DNA of 20,320 bases, from the NCBI GenBank assembly GCA_965602045.1, contig CBFCXR010000030.1:1-20320 (forward strand). Reading direction: 5' to 3'. The notes beneath the pieces are model-generated. The model searched no databases. It was not told where the DNA came from and saw nothing but the letters and a program-made list of their open reading frames with translations. Below, piece by piece: positions 1 through 6,571 of the stretch; position 1 is the first letter of the stretch; each line of letters starts with the position of its first letter. The translations under genes were made by a program, and so were the position numbers. Source of the stretch: G020354785 sp965602045. GTDB lineage: Bacteria > Bacteroidota > Bacteroidia > Bacteroidales > UBA10428.

Positions 1-2297
1 TCACTGTTGCCTTGTACCATAACCCATGTTATTCCTCCATTATTTTCGTCATAATACCATCCTTCATTAATAGCGGATGGATCAGGCTTTTCATCAAGAA
101 ACAGGATTTTCTTTTCATTATGATATACAGAATTAGGTGTGGATTTTTTATGTATTTCAAAAATAAAATACCTGGAAGATTTATCTGTTACTATCTGAAT
201 TTTATCCGGGGTTTTGTAACATTCTATCTTCATATTTGTAAGATTGGAATATGGTTTATTCCTTCCCGTGTAAACAATAGTGTCGCTAAGTATTTGAAAG
301 AAGGAACTATCTGTCGGATAAATTCTGAAAGTAATAGTATCAGTTGAAGAATTAAGCCACGTTTGCTGTACGTTTATTAGCGGGATTATTGCTCCTGATT
401 TCACAAAAAGAGGTATTTTATCTTCGGGTGCGTTATAATCATTTATATTTTTCGGGCCTTGATGCTTAGTTCCATCCCACCAATCATACCATACTCCTTC
501 AGGTAGATATATATCCCGTGAAAATGATTCATCCACAACAGGGGCAACTAATATCCAGTCACCAAAAAGATATTCAAATTTCCGGTTATAACCTTCAGGG
601 TCATTTGGATATTCTAATGCCAGTGCCCTGGTAACCGGATAGCCTTTTTCGTGTGCTATCCTTGCATAAGTCCATCGGTACGGAAACAGGCGTGTGTATA
701 TTTCAGCATATTTTCTATAAATATCCCTGTATTTTTCGGGATAATTATAAGGTGTACCGGCTGTTTCAAAAATCGTACAAAAGCAGGAAACCTGCGCCCA
801 TCTGGCAGTAACGTTATTTCCAGGGGGATCCGGATATCCACCTGTGTCACCACCTGAAAATGGGAAGCCGGCTATTGCTAGATTTAACATCACAGCAATA
901 TTGGCTTTTAAGCCACTCGGATATTCGTATGTATTATCATTATCACCCGGCCATTTACCTGAAACATATTGCTGGGCACGGTTAGCAATTGTTCTGGGCA
1001 ATGTTACAAAATCACCACGCAGAACATCATTCCAGGCTTCATAATATGCCTGGCAGGTAAACAGGGGATCGCTGTTTTGAACATTGCCGCGATCGATCTT
1101 GTACATCTGGCAATTATCACGTTTAATAAATGTTTTGGTATCATTTTTCAATTTTTCATAATTTGATGAATCTGAAAAGCTGCCGTAAAGATTTCTGGCA
1201 ACCCATACACCGGTTTTATATCCCATATCCTGCAAGTCTTTGAACATCTTGCTCCCATTAGGAAAACTTGATTTTTCCCATTCAAAAGGTGGAGGCATAC
1301 CTTCGTTTCCAAGAGCCCAGGGTCTGTCAATCCATATTAAGCCGCAGGGGATTTTTTCATCACGCATTCCATGTGCATCATCATAGGTGCTGCCTTCATC
1401 AATAAAATCACGCCATTGCCATGTAGTAAATAATGCCCAGGAAGGTGGTAATGCCGGTCTTGATACATGTTCAGTAAACCTGCTTATAACATCCAGTAAA
1501 TCCGGCCCGTAGTGAAAATACCACAGTAAAGATGATCCGTTGAAATATCCTGCTCCATCTTCACTATTACTAATAGGAGGAGTCGTAATAGTAACTTCAC
1601 TGCTATCTGTAAAATCAAAATTAACATCAAGATTGTTATCGATAAGTATTCCATAACCTTTAGTGCTAATATAAAAAGGTACATACCCACCCTGATCAGG
1701 TGTGCCTCTACTGTTCTGCATAGTAACCGACAGCCCTTTCAAATCAAGAGATTTAGCGTCCCAGCACTCTCCAAGCCCAAAAAAATGTTCGTCTTTAGAT
1801 GATACAAATGTCTCTATTACTGGTTTAACAGTATCCGGCATTGTCATCCATACACTAAAAACAAAAGCATTGCGAAAAGTAATATATGCTACAGCATTTT
1901 TCGATTTCGTTGTATTGCAGTAAAACTTATAGGTTTCACCGATAATAACTGATTCATCATATAAGTGGTAAAATGGAGGGTCGCGCTTTACGATTGTATC
2001 ATATCCTAATGATTCATAGGATTGTACACTGGTAATCCTGTCTTCTCCAAAAAGAAAAACCTGGTTCTCCTTTTCGCCGCTAATAAATCTGCCATGTTTG
2101 TCAAACACCGATATATGCCAGGGATCTTTCTTTATTTTCAGCATTAATTCACCGGAGAAGATATTTATATAATCATTATCTTCATCTGCAGTGGTAAGCT
2201 GAGCTTTAACAGAAAGATTAACAGAAATGCAAAGTAATATGCTCAAGGTTATCATTTTTATTCTAAGTTGCGCGTTCTTATAGTTAGGAGGTTTCAT
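1..2297 (-). CDS. Secreted glycoside hydrolase family 31 (alpha-glucosidase/alpha-xylosidase type), C-terminus cut by window edge
   Basis: The frame stays open from an ATG at 2297 to base 1, giving about 765 residues with no stop, so the gene continues past the left edge. Residues 1-33 form a type I signal peptide (basic start, hydrophobic ITLSILLCISVNLS, likely cleavage after VKA before Q34), so the enzyme is probably periplasmic or surface-located. An N-terminal beta-sandwich region (about 35-220) is followed by a barrel region. The barrel holds YKIDRG, placing the expected nucleophile at Asp402, and WPGDN, placing the expected acid/base at Asp452, then FPFSGGDTGGY, a GH31 hallmark. The family hydrolyses terminal alpha-linked sugars with retention of configuration; the exact substrate cannot be told. 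A second ATG at codon 15 would give a shorter, equally plausible signal peptide. It starts 44 bp after the pyrophosphatase stop with no visible terminator, so co-transcription is possible. Confidence 0.9.
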   Translation of the reverse strand, partial: MKPPNYKNAQLRIKMITLSILLCISVNLSVKAQLTTADEDNDYINIFSGELMLKIKKDPWHISVFDKHGRFISGEKENQVFLFGEDRITSVQSYESLGYDTIVKRDPPFYHLYDESVIIGETYKFYCNTTKSKNAVAYITFRNAFVFSVWMTMPDTVKPVIETFVSSKDEHFFGLGECWDAKSLDLKGLSVTMQNSRGTPDQGGYVPFYISTKGYGILIDNNLDVNFDFTDSSEVTITTPPISNSEDGAGYFNGSSLLWYFHYGPDLLDVISRFTEHVSRPALPPSWALFTTWQWRDFIDEGSTYDDAHGMRDEKIPCGLIWIDRPWALGNEGMPPPFEWEKSSFPNGSKMFKDLQDMGYKTGVWVARNLYGSFSDSSNYEKLKNDTKTFIKRDNCQMYKIDRGNVQNSDPLFTCQAYYEAWNDVLRGDFVTLPRTIANRAQQYVSGKWPGDNDNTYEYPSGLKANIAVMLNLAIAGFPFSGGDTGGYPDPPGNNVTARWAQVSCFCTIFETAGTPYNYPEKYRDIYRKYAEIYTRLFPYRWTYARIAHEKGYPVTRALALEYPNDPEGYNRKFEYLFGDWILVAPVVDESFSRDIYLPEGVWYDWWDGTKHQGPKNINDYNAPEDKIPLFVKSGAIIPLINVQQTWLNSSTDTITFRIYPTDSSFFQILSDTIVYTGRNKPYSNLTNMKIECYKTPDKIQIVTDKSSRYFIFEIHKKSTPNSVYHNEKKILFLDEKPDPSAINEGWYYDENNGGITWVMVQGNS

Positions 2298-2341
2298 ATA
2301 AGCAAATATTTATTTGTTATTAATAATCAAGGTTAAATGAC

Positions 2342-3079
2342 TTATTCATTATTAAATAATTTATAAGTTTTTATTGCTGACTCAAGTATTTGGCGGGCTC
2401 TTATTTCATCACCAAATCCTTTTATCTCTATAATGTCCTGCCCTTTATAATTTGCAAACCATAGTTGTATAATTTCCAACACACCGTTGAATTCTTCATT
2501 CAATTCATCTAAATCATCAACATCATAAAAAGCTGTATTAGGAAGGACAGCTATCAACTTATCATCATGTTCATCATAATCCAGCATTATAAGAACACCG
2601 ATTAATTTGCATTTTACCACGTCACCCCTCTTAACCGGAGGGCCCAGAACAATAACATCCAAAGGATCTCCATCTCCGCCCTGCAGCTTTGATAATAACG
2701 TTCCCGGTATCATACCGTAATTTCCGGGATAACCGAGATAATTAATTATTTTTGGTTCTCCTTCTTTGAATTCCAGTTTCATGCCACCGTCTGATTTGTC
2801 AACTTCCCATTTTGTGGATGTTCCAGCCGGAATTTCAATAACGGCATTTATCTCACCATCAGGATAAAGTGGTTCATAATCAGCAACAAAATGTTTATCG
2901 CCAATATAAATATATGTACTGTCAGAAGAAAATAATACTTCATTCTCATTATCGTTAATCCGCGGGGAATCATCACATGTAATAACTATGAGTAATAGTG
3001 AAGCAAGAGATATTGTATGTACGATATTAGTAATTTTCATTAATCCCACAAACCAGAATATTTTCAAATATCTTTTCAC
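2342..3079 (-). CDS. ppa: Exported inorganic pyrophosphatase (family I)
   Basis: Hydrolyses pyrophosphate to two phosphates. The family I active site is complete: IEIP (Glu82), TKWEVDK (Lys90, Glu92), NYG (Tyr121), the signature DGDPLD (Asp136, Asp138, Asp141), DEHDDK (Asp172 or Asp173, Lys174) and NYKG (Tyr211, Lys212). The unusual part is the N-terminus. A hydrophobic segment (about 22-34) ending in VITC at Cys35, followed by an acidic linker, suggests export, perhaps as a lipoprotein; Thr at -1 of the Cys is not a standard lipobox residue. The ATG at codon 14 (3040) gives a compact classic signal sequence, MKITNIVHTISLASLLL, and may be the true start; the upstream 13 codons have no obvious ribosome binding site either. 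Family I enzymes are usually cytoplasmic and about 175 residues; this one is 245. The GH31 gene follows 44 bp downstream. Confidence 0.93.
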   Translation of the reverse strand: MKRYLKIFWFVGLMKITNIVHTISLASLLLIVITCDDSPRINDNENEVLFSSDSTYIYIGDKHFVADYEPLYPDGEINAVIEIPAGTSTKWEVDKSDGGMKLEFKEGEPKIINYLGYPGNYGMIPGTLLSKLQGGDGDPLDVIVLGPPVKRGDVVKCKLIGVLIMLDYDEHDDKLIAVLPNTAFYDVDDLDELNEEFNGVLEIIQLWFANYKGQDIIEIKGFGDEIRARQILESAIKTYKLFNNE

Positions 3080-3336
3080 ATATAATTATACAAAATAAAA
3101 GTATAATAATGCAATTTATCTCGATAAATGTTAATATTTCATTTTATACTACTTACTATATATATATTTGTTTTTCAGTATAATATGCGATATATTTGCT
3201 ATAATGCTAATATTGGAAATAGAATGTATTATAAAATCATATCACCAATATACATAAATGTAAATTTTCAAAAAATCATACGATTTGTTAATAGTTCAGC
3301 AATTTAACAATATAGCAGTTTGACATTCTAAATAAG

Positions 3337-3549
3337 CTATTTATCAATAAGTTCAAATAATTCTTCCACTTTTATCTTAAAGAATCTTGCTAATCTTATT
3401 GCCAATACTGTTGATGGTACAAATCTGCCGTTTTCAACAGTATTTATCGTCTTTCTTGTTACACCTATTTTTGCTGCAAGTTCTTCCTGAGTTAAATTGT
3501 TTATAGCTCTATGCACTTTTATTTGATTACGCAATTCCCAATTATCCAT
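3337..3549 (-). CDS. Small XRE-family helix-turn-helix regulator
   Basis: A 70-residue protein that is almost entirely one HTH domain (about residues 8-63). TQEELAAKIGV is the positioning helix and TRKTINTVENG the recognition helix, followed by VPSTVLAIRLARFFKIKVEELF, the usual ending of YozG-like single-domain XRE regulators. It should bind a short inverted repeat as a dimer. Its start lies 3 nt after the stop of the upstream four-helix membrane protein, so both are translated from one message driven by the promoter at 4040-4070. A perfect dyad overlapping that promoter (4024-4041) is a natural candidate for autoregulation. No sensor domain is present, so any signal would have to come through a partner, conceivably the adjacent membrane protein (inference). 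Confidence 0.9.
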   Translation of the reverse strand: MDNWELRNQIKVHRAINNLTQEELAAKIGVTRKTINTVENGRFVPSTVLAIRLARFFKIKVEELFELIDK

Positions 3550-3552
3550 AAA

Positions 3553-3987
3553 TCAATCTTTATTGTATATTAATGCGGCTATTAATGAAGCTAGTATTCC
3601 AATATATAAAGTAACCTCACATACAATTAATGCTGAAATCTTATAAAACAGAGAAATACCAAAAAATATAATAATAGTCACTATTAGTGACCAAAATCCT
3701 ATATAAACTGATTTATATATATAAAGCCGGTGTAATTCATTATTTAAAGCATTCTTTAATCTGATGTCTGATTTTATAGCTTTTCCTATTTTTAAATATC
3801 TTATCAGACTTACTACGAATAGTAGCCATCCCGGTAATCCCAATAATAATATTATTCCGAAAATTGTTTTGCTGTTAATCAGGTCTTTTATGATATAAGC
3901 GCCAAACCATAATGCCCATCCAAGAGTTAACCATTTTATCAGATTAAACCTTTTTTTATCATATTGTTCAATAATTGAAGTTTCCAT
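3553..3987 (-). CDS. Hypothetical four-helix membrane protein, upstream partner of the XRE regulator
   Basis: I do not recognise a named family. The 144 residues show four hydrophobic segments (about 18-36, 42-64, 92-113, 117-140) arranged as two hairpins, joined by a basic, soluble stretch (about 65-91, with KIGKAIKSDIRLKNALNNELHR). With an even number of helices both ends fall on the same side, most likely cytoplasmic by the positive-inside rule (KKR at 11-13, Lys143). There is no signal peptide, no Cys/His cluster and no obvious catalytic motif. It is the first gene of a two-gene unit and its stop is 3 nt before the XRE regulator start. Small HTH regulators are often paired with small membrane proteins of unknown function; whether this one senses something or is simply the regulated target cannot be told. 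Confidence 0.8.
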   Translation of the reverse strand: METSIIEQYDKKRFNLIKWLTLGWALWFGAYIIKDLINSKTIFGIILLLGLPGWLLFVVSLIRYLKIGKAIKSDIRLKNALNNELHRLYIYKSVYIGFWSLIVTIIIFFGISLFYKISALIVCEVTLYIGILASLIAALIYNKD

Positions 3988-4023
3988 AATACATTTTATT
4001 TGTATAACATAAACTTATCTAAA

Positions 4024-4041
4024 TGTAACCTAAACGTTACA
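4024..4041. promoter_or_regulatory. Perfect 6-6-6 inverted repeat, probable operator
   Basis: TGTAAC (4024-4029), spacer CTAAAC, GTTACA (4036-4041) form a perfect dyad. It overlaps the downstream edge of the -7 element and covers the expected transcription start of the XRE unit, which is where a repressor would block RNA polymerase. The link to the XRE protein encoded by the same unit is inference. Confidence 0.5.
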
Positions 4042-4070
4042 AAATTAATCATTTTTTTCTAATACACAAA
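4040..4070 (-). promoter_or_regulatory. Bacteroidetes-type promoter of the membrane protein/XRE unit
   Basis: On the minus strand a TTTG (-33 element, 4067-4070) is followed after 19 bp by TAATTTTG (-7 element, 4040-4047), an exact match to TAnnTTTG. Transcription would begin near 4033 and leave a leader of about 45 nt before the ATG at 3987. Confidence 0.65.
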
Positions 4071-4124
4071 TAAAATATTATATATAATCAGGATTATTCA
4101 GAGTATCAACGTTACGGCCTGTTG

Positions 4125-4185
4125 CTGCCTGCCTAAGCTTTAACCTACGCTGAAGCTTCGGTTAACAGGAATGCTCCGGCAGGTA
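4125..4185. repeat. GC-richer nested palindrome
   Basis: CCTGCC (4128-4133) pairs with GGCAGG (4178-4183). Inside it TTAACC (4140-4145) pairs with GGTTAA (4160-4165), and inside that sits the self-complementary GAAGCTTC (4152-4159). It lies between the metallophosphoesterase stop (4205) and the XRE unit promoter and is visibly richer in G and C than its flanks. It could terminate the phosphoesterase message, although no T-run follows, or be a copy of a dispersed palindromic repeat; a single window cannot decide. Confidence 0.5.
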
Positions 4186-4204
4186 AAGTTGCTGGTTAAA
4201 TGGA

Positions 4205-5059
4205 TTACATTTTAATAAACTGATACCCTGTGCTTTCATCAGTGACAATTATTTTTAAACAGGAAGCATTACTTAATCCGTCTTTTAATGCGTCAAGGGT
4301 TATATATGTAGTTGTACCGAAAACTTCTTCATATCTTTGATGATCATGTCCCGTGATAACAAGATTCACATGATGTTCCATAAATAATTCCAAAAGCACA
4401 TATAATTCTTCAACAAGAGGATTGGTAGATGTTGTAAACCGGTTACGAAAAAAGTTATTGTGCGTAATTACAACACAATGCCTGTAATTATTTCTGGTAT
4501 TCCGGAGTATGTCCCTGAGCCAGGCAAGTTGCTTGTCTCCGACTGTACCGCCTCCGGTATCAATACAAATATAAAGGTCTTTTGCCTGCGGAGTTTCTAT
4601 TGAAACAGTATAAGTTGACGAGCCGAAATAAGAAAAAAAGGTTTTCCATCCGTCAAAATACAAATCATGGTTTCCTGTAATAAGGAAGTAAGATATTGAA
4701 TCTGACTCATCTAATATTTGTTTTATTATGTCGTAATCTTCTTTTCTGCCTGTAGTGATGTCTCCAACGATAAATAGCGCTGAAGTTTCCGGGGCTTTAG
4801 ATATACTAAGCAGTTTTTCAAAATTGATAGTGCCACCGATATGACAATCTGCTGCAACCATTAAGCTGTAATTATCAGTATTAATTATTATTTCACGATC
4901 AGGATTATGGTTGTTCCATTGTATCGATTGGCTGAAACGTTTATTAACCCTGTCAGTAGATCGAATGAAACCAGTATAATCCACATCTTTATAACAGCCT
5001 GAGATTACTGAGAGAATTAGTAAAGTACAGGATAATATTTTTATACTTTTAATTGCCAT
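4205..5059 (-). CDS. Lipoprotein calcineurin-like metallophosphoesterase
   Basis: A 284-residue dimetal phosphoesterase. All five family motifs are present: DCH (Asp71, His73), GDITTG (Asp100), GNHD (Asn130, His131, Asp132), THNN (His200) and GHDH (His238, His240). The N-terminus is a lipoprotein signal: hydrophobic residues 8-20 and lipobox ISGC with Cys22. The mature protein should be anchored in the envelope, facing the periplasm or cell surface. The substrate (nucleotide, phosphosugar, phospholipid or diester) cannot be predicted. The start overlaps the end of the upstream outer-membrane-like gene by 19 nt (5041-5059), so the two are probably translationally coupled and made together. Confidence 0.92.
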   Translation of the reverse strand: MAIKSIKILSCTLLILSVISGCYKDVDYTGFIRSTDRVNKRFSQSIQWNNHNPDREIIINTDNYSLMVAADCHIGGTINFEKLLSISKAPETSALFIVGDITTGRKEDYDIIKQILDESDSISYFLITGNHDLYFDGWKTFFSYFGSSTYTVSIETPQAKDLYICIDTGGGTVGDKQLAWLRDILRNTRNNYRHCVVITHNNFFRNRFTTSTNPLVEELYVLLELFMEHHVNLVITGHDHQRYEEVFGTTTYITLDALKDGLSNASCLKIIVTDESTGYQFIKM

Positions 5060-5766
5060 AGCACACCTGTTCTAAAGTAAAACCCAAAATAATTAACCCG
5101 TATATTGAATAAACCGGCGCTTTGATACCATAACTCGGAGTATAGCCTTAGCCCTGGCCTTATATTGTATCGGAACTTGCCAATTATCACAGGATTAGTT
5201 TCCTGCTGAATAAGGAAAAAATCAAAATTGGTAATTGAAACAGCAGTATTCCATTTATGGTCAATTGGCTTGATGTAGTATACAAAAGAATACATTAAGT
5301 TGCGCGGTTCAAAAATTTTAGTGCTTTCATTATCGTGAAGCTCGTACTCTTCAATTGCACTTTTACTCAATTTATATAGTCTGAAATTATTCCCGATGGT
5401 TAATTTGAAATGATTGCTGCCATATCCCAGGACTATTCCCCAGTTTATCTCGCGCATTAAATCTGAGAATGGATTAAGCCTGTAAAATGCACGGGCTTCA
5501 AAAGGAACTTTTTTTATTTTAAAATTGCCTGAAGCATTCAAAAACCAGCCGGTAAACCTTTTACTGTTTTGATTGGAGAATGAAAATAAAAAACCTGTTT
5601 GTGCCCTGTAATTCTTAATTTCATATGATGATACCGATGCTAATCTTAAAAAGGTTCCGGCTGAAACATTGTTTTTCCCAACATCAATATAGTTCTCCTG
5701 AGTTACTTGTGATAATACCGGATAAAAGCATAGAAAACATACAATATGAATAAGAAAAACTTTCAT
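5041..5766 (-). CDS. Probable outer-membrane beta-barrel protein, unknown function
   Basis: 241 residues beginning with a clean signal peptide (MKVFLIHIVCFLCFYPVLS, cleavage before Gln20). The rest has no long hydrophobic helix but repeats alternating polar/aromatic stretches such as QTGFLFSFS, WGIVLGYG, YSFVYYI and VNYFGFYFRTGVLWQL, which read as membrane beta-strands of a small barrel (perhaps 10-12 strands, an estimate by eye). I cannot assign it to a named family. It is the first gene of a two-gene unit: its last 19 nt encode the start of the lipoprotein metallophosphoesterase. A barrel made with an envelope phosphoesterase could be its channel, anchor or export partner (inference). Confidence 0.8.
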   Translation of the reverse strand: MKVFLIHIVCFLCFYPVLSQVTQENYIDVGKNNVSAGTFLRLASVSSYEIKNYRAQTGFLFSFSNQNSKRFTGWFLNASGNFKIKKVPFEARAFYRLNPFSDLMREINWGIVLGYGSNHFKLTIGNNFRLYKLSKSAIEEYELHDNESTKIFEPRNLMYSFVYYIKPIDHKWNTAVSITNFDFFLIQQETNPVIIGKFRYNIRPGLRLYSELWYQSAGLFNIRVNYFGFYFRTGVLWQLKV

Positions 5767-5789
5767 TTGATGTTGAAATCCTAATTACT

Positions 5790-5797
5790 CAAAAATA
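5790..5797 (-). promoter_or_regulatory. Possible -7 element for the outer-membrane protein/phosphoesterase unit
   Basis: TATTTTTG on the minus strand matches TAnnTTTG exactly and lies 23 bp upstream of the ATG at 5766. The expected -33 TTTG is only approximated (TTTCG near 5817-5821), so this call is weaker than the promoters of lysS, the DoxX gene and the XRE unit. Confidence 0.4.
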
Positions 5798-5896
5798 GTA
5801 ATTTAAGAGAATAGAACGAAACATATTTGTCTTTAACTAAAAGAAAATTAGTGATTTATCTCGGTCCGACCCGAATCCTTATAAACTGACCTCAAA

Positions 5897-6346
5897 CTAA
5901 ACCCGTACTTTCACCACAATTTTTTTAACTTTTGATATTCCGTTTGCTTTCACTCCCGGCATATGGAGGTCATCAGGGAAAAATATTGCAAACATTCCGG
6001 CTGTCATCTTTATAAATGAAGTGTCTTCCATAAAAAAAACGCAGTCATTCTTTTCATTGTATTCCTCCGAAGGTGTTTGATTTATTAAAGGAGCCACTCC
6101 TATAAGCTCAACTCCTGAATAAATGTATTGGATATCAATATATTTACGGTGAGCTTCAAGCTTACAATCCTTTATATCTTTTGTTTCATACTCATTCACT
6201 ATTGCGAATATATCTTCATTTTTAATTTCGTATCTGCCGGATCCAAGGCCGGAAAAATCTGTTGAATTAATGTATTTTAAAGCCCGGGCAATTCTTTTAC
6301 CAACGGTTACATACAGACCGGAGTTTTCAATTTTATCAATAATCAT
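5897..6346 (-). CDS. YhcH/YjgK/YiaL (EbgC, TabA) family protein
   Basis: 149 residues, the normal full length. Family signatures are HRKYIDIQYIYSGVE (residues 66-80, with His66, Asp71, Gln73 and Glu80 as likely metal or sugar-site residues) and MFAIFFPDDLHMPGV (118-132, His128), followed by the C-terminal KKIVVKV strand. The fold is a cupin-like beta-barrel that binds a metal. Characterised members include the EbgC subunit of evolved beta-galactosidase, the biofilm protein TabA and the sialic-acid-related NanQ, so a sugar-anomer or sugar-binding role is likely, but the substrate is unknown. It has no signal peptide and should be cytoplasmic. It stands alone: 130 bp separate it from the next gene downstream and 225 bp from the receptor gene upstream. 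Confidence 0.9.
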   Translation of the reverse strand: MIIDKIENSGLYVTVGKRIARALKYINSTDFSGLGSGRYEIKNEDIFAIVNEYETKDIKDCKLEAHRKYIDIQYIYSGVELIGVAPLINQTPSEEYNEKNDCVFFMEDTSFIKMTAGMFAIFFPDDLHMPGVKANGISKVKKIVVKVRV

Positions 6347-6378
6347 ATTATATTTATTTTATTGTTGCAAAACCTTAA

Positions 6379-6403
6379 CTATGCACCTGCAATAGCTATG
6401 CAC
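6379..6403. repeat. Direct repeat CTATGCAC upstream of the YhcH-family gene
   Basis: CTATGCAC occurs exactly at 6379-6386 and 6396-6403, a 17-bp period, 33-57 bp upstream of the ATG at 6346. The position is suitable for a regulator site, but two 8-mers are weak evidence. Confidence 0.3.
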
Positions 6404-6463
6404 AGAAGAACGTTTTCAATTTTTCACCAAGTTACAAATTTTTATAAATTTTTCAAATAAGTC

Positions 6464-6478
6464 TGGACGGGCTGTCCA
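6464..6478 (-). terminator. Weak hairpin downstream of the TonB-dependent receptor gene
   Basis: TGGAC (6464-6468) and GTCCA (6474-6478) make a 5-bp GC-rich stem with a 5-nt loop, about 95 nt beyond the receptor stop. No proper T-run follows on the minus strand (only TTATTTG), so termination here is uncertain. A second small dyad, TTGCTTTAGCAA, lies at 6524-6535. Confidence 0.25.
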
Positions 6479-6571
6479 CTAGTCAGGATACAGTATTATG
6501 GCTGACAGAATGTTGGCGGGATGTTGCTTTAGCAATTTCATACCTGAAGAGAGACTGGATTTTACAGTAAC

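Noticed and set aside
12..1923. Several short frames on both strands at the left end
   Set aside because: They are out-of-frame shadows of the GH31 gene, which reads without interruption from 2297 to the window edge.
3163..3198. Two plus-strand TATATTTG boxes (3163-3170, 3191-3198) suggesting an antisense or small RNA
   Set aside because: The region is almost pure A/T, no TTTG stands at the right distance, and no gene or structured transcript follows on the plus strand.
3272..3287. Small stem AAATC/GATTT downstream of the XRE gene with a following T-run on the minus strand
   Set aside because: Only five weak base pairs; too unstable to call a terminator.
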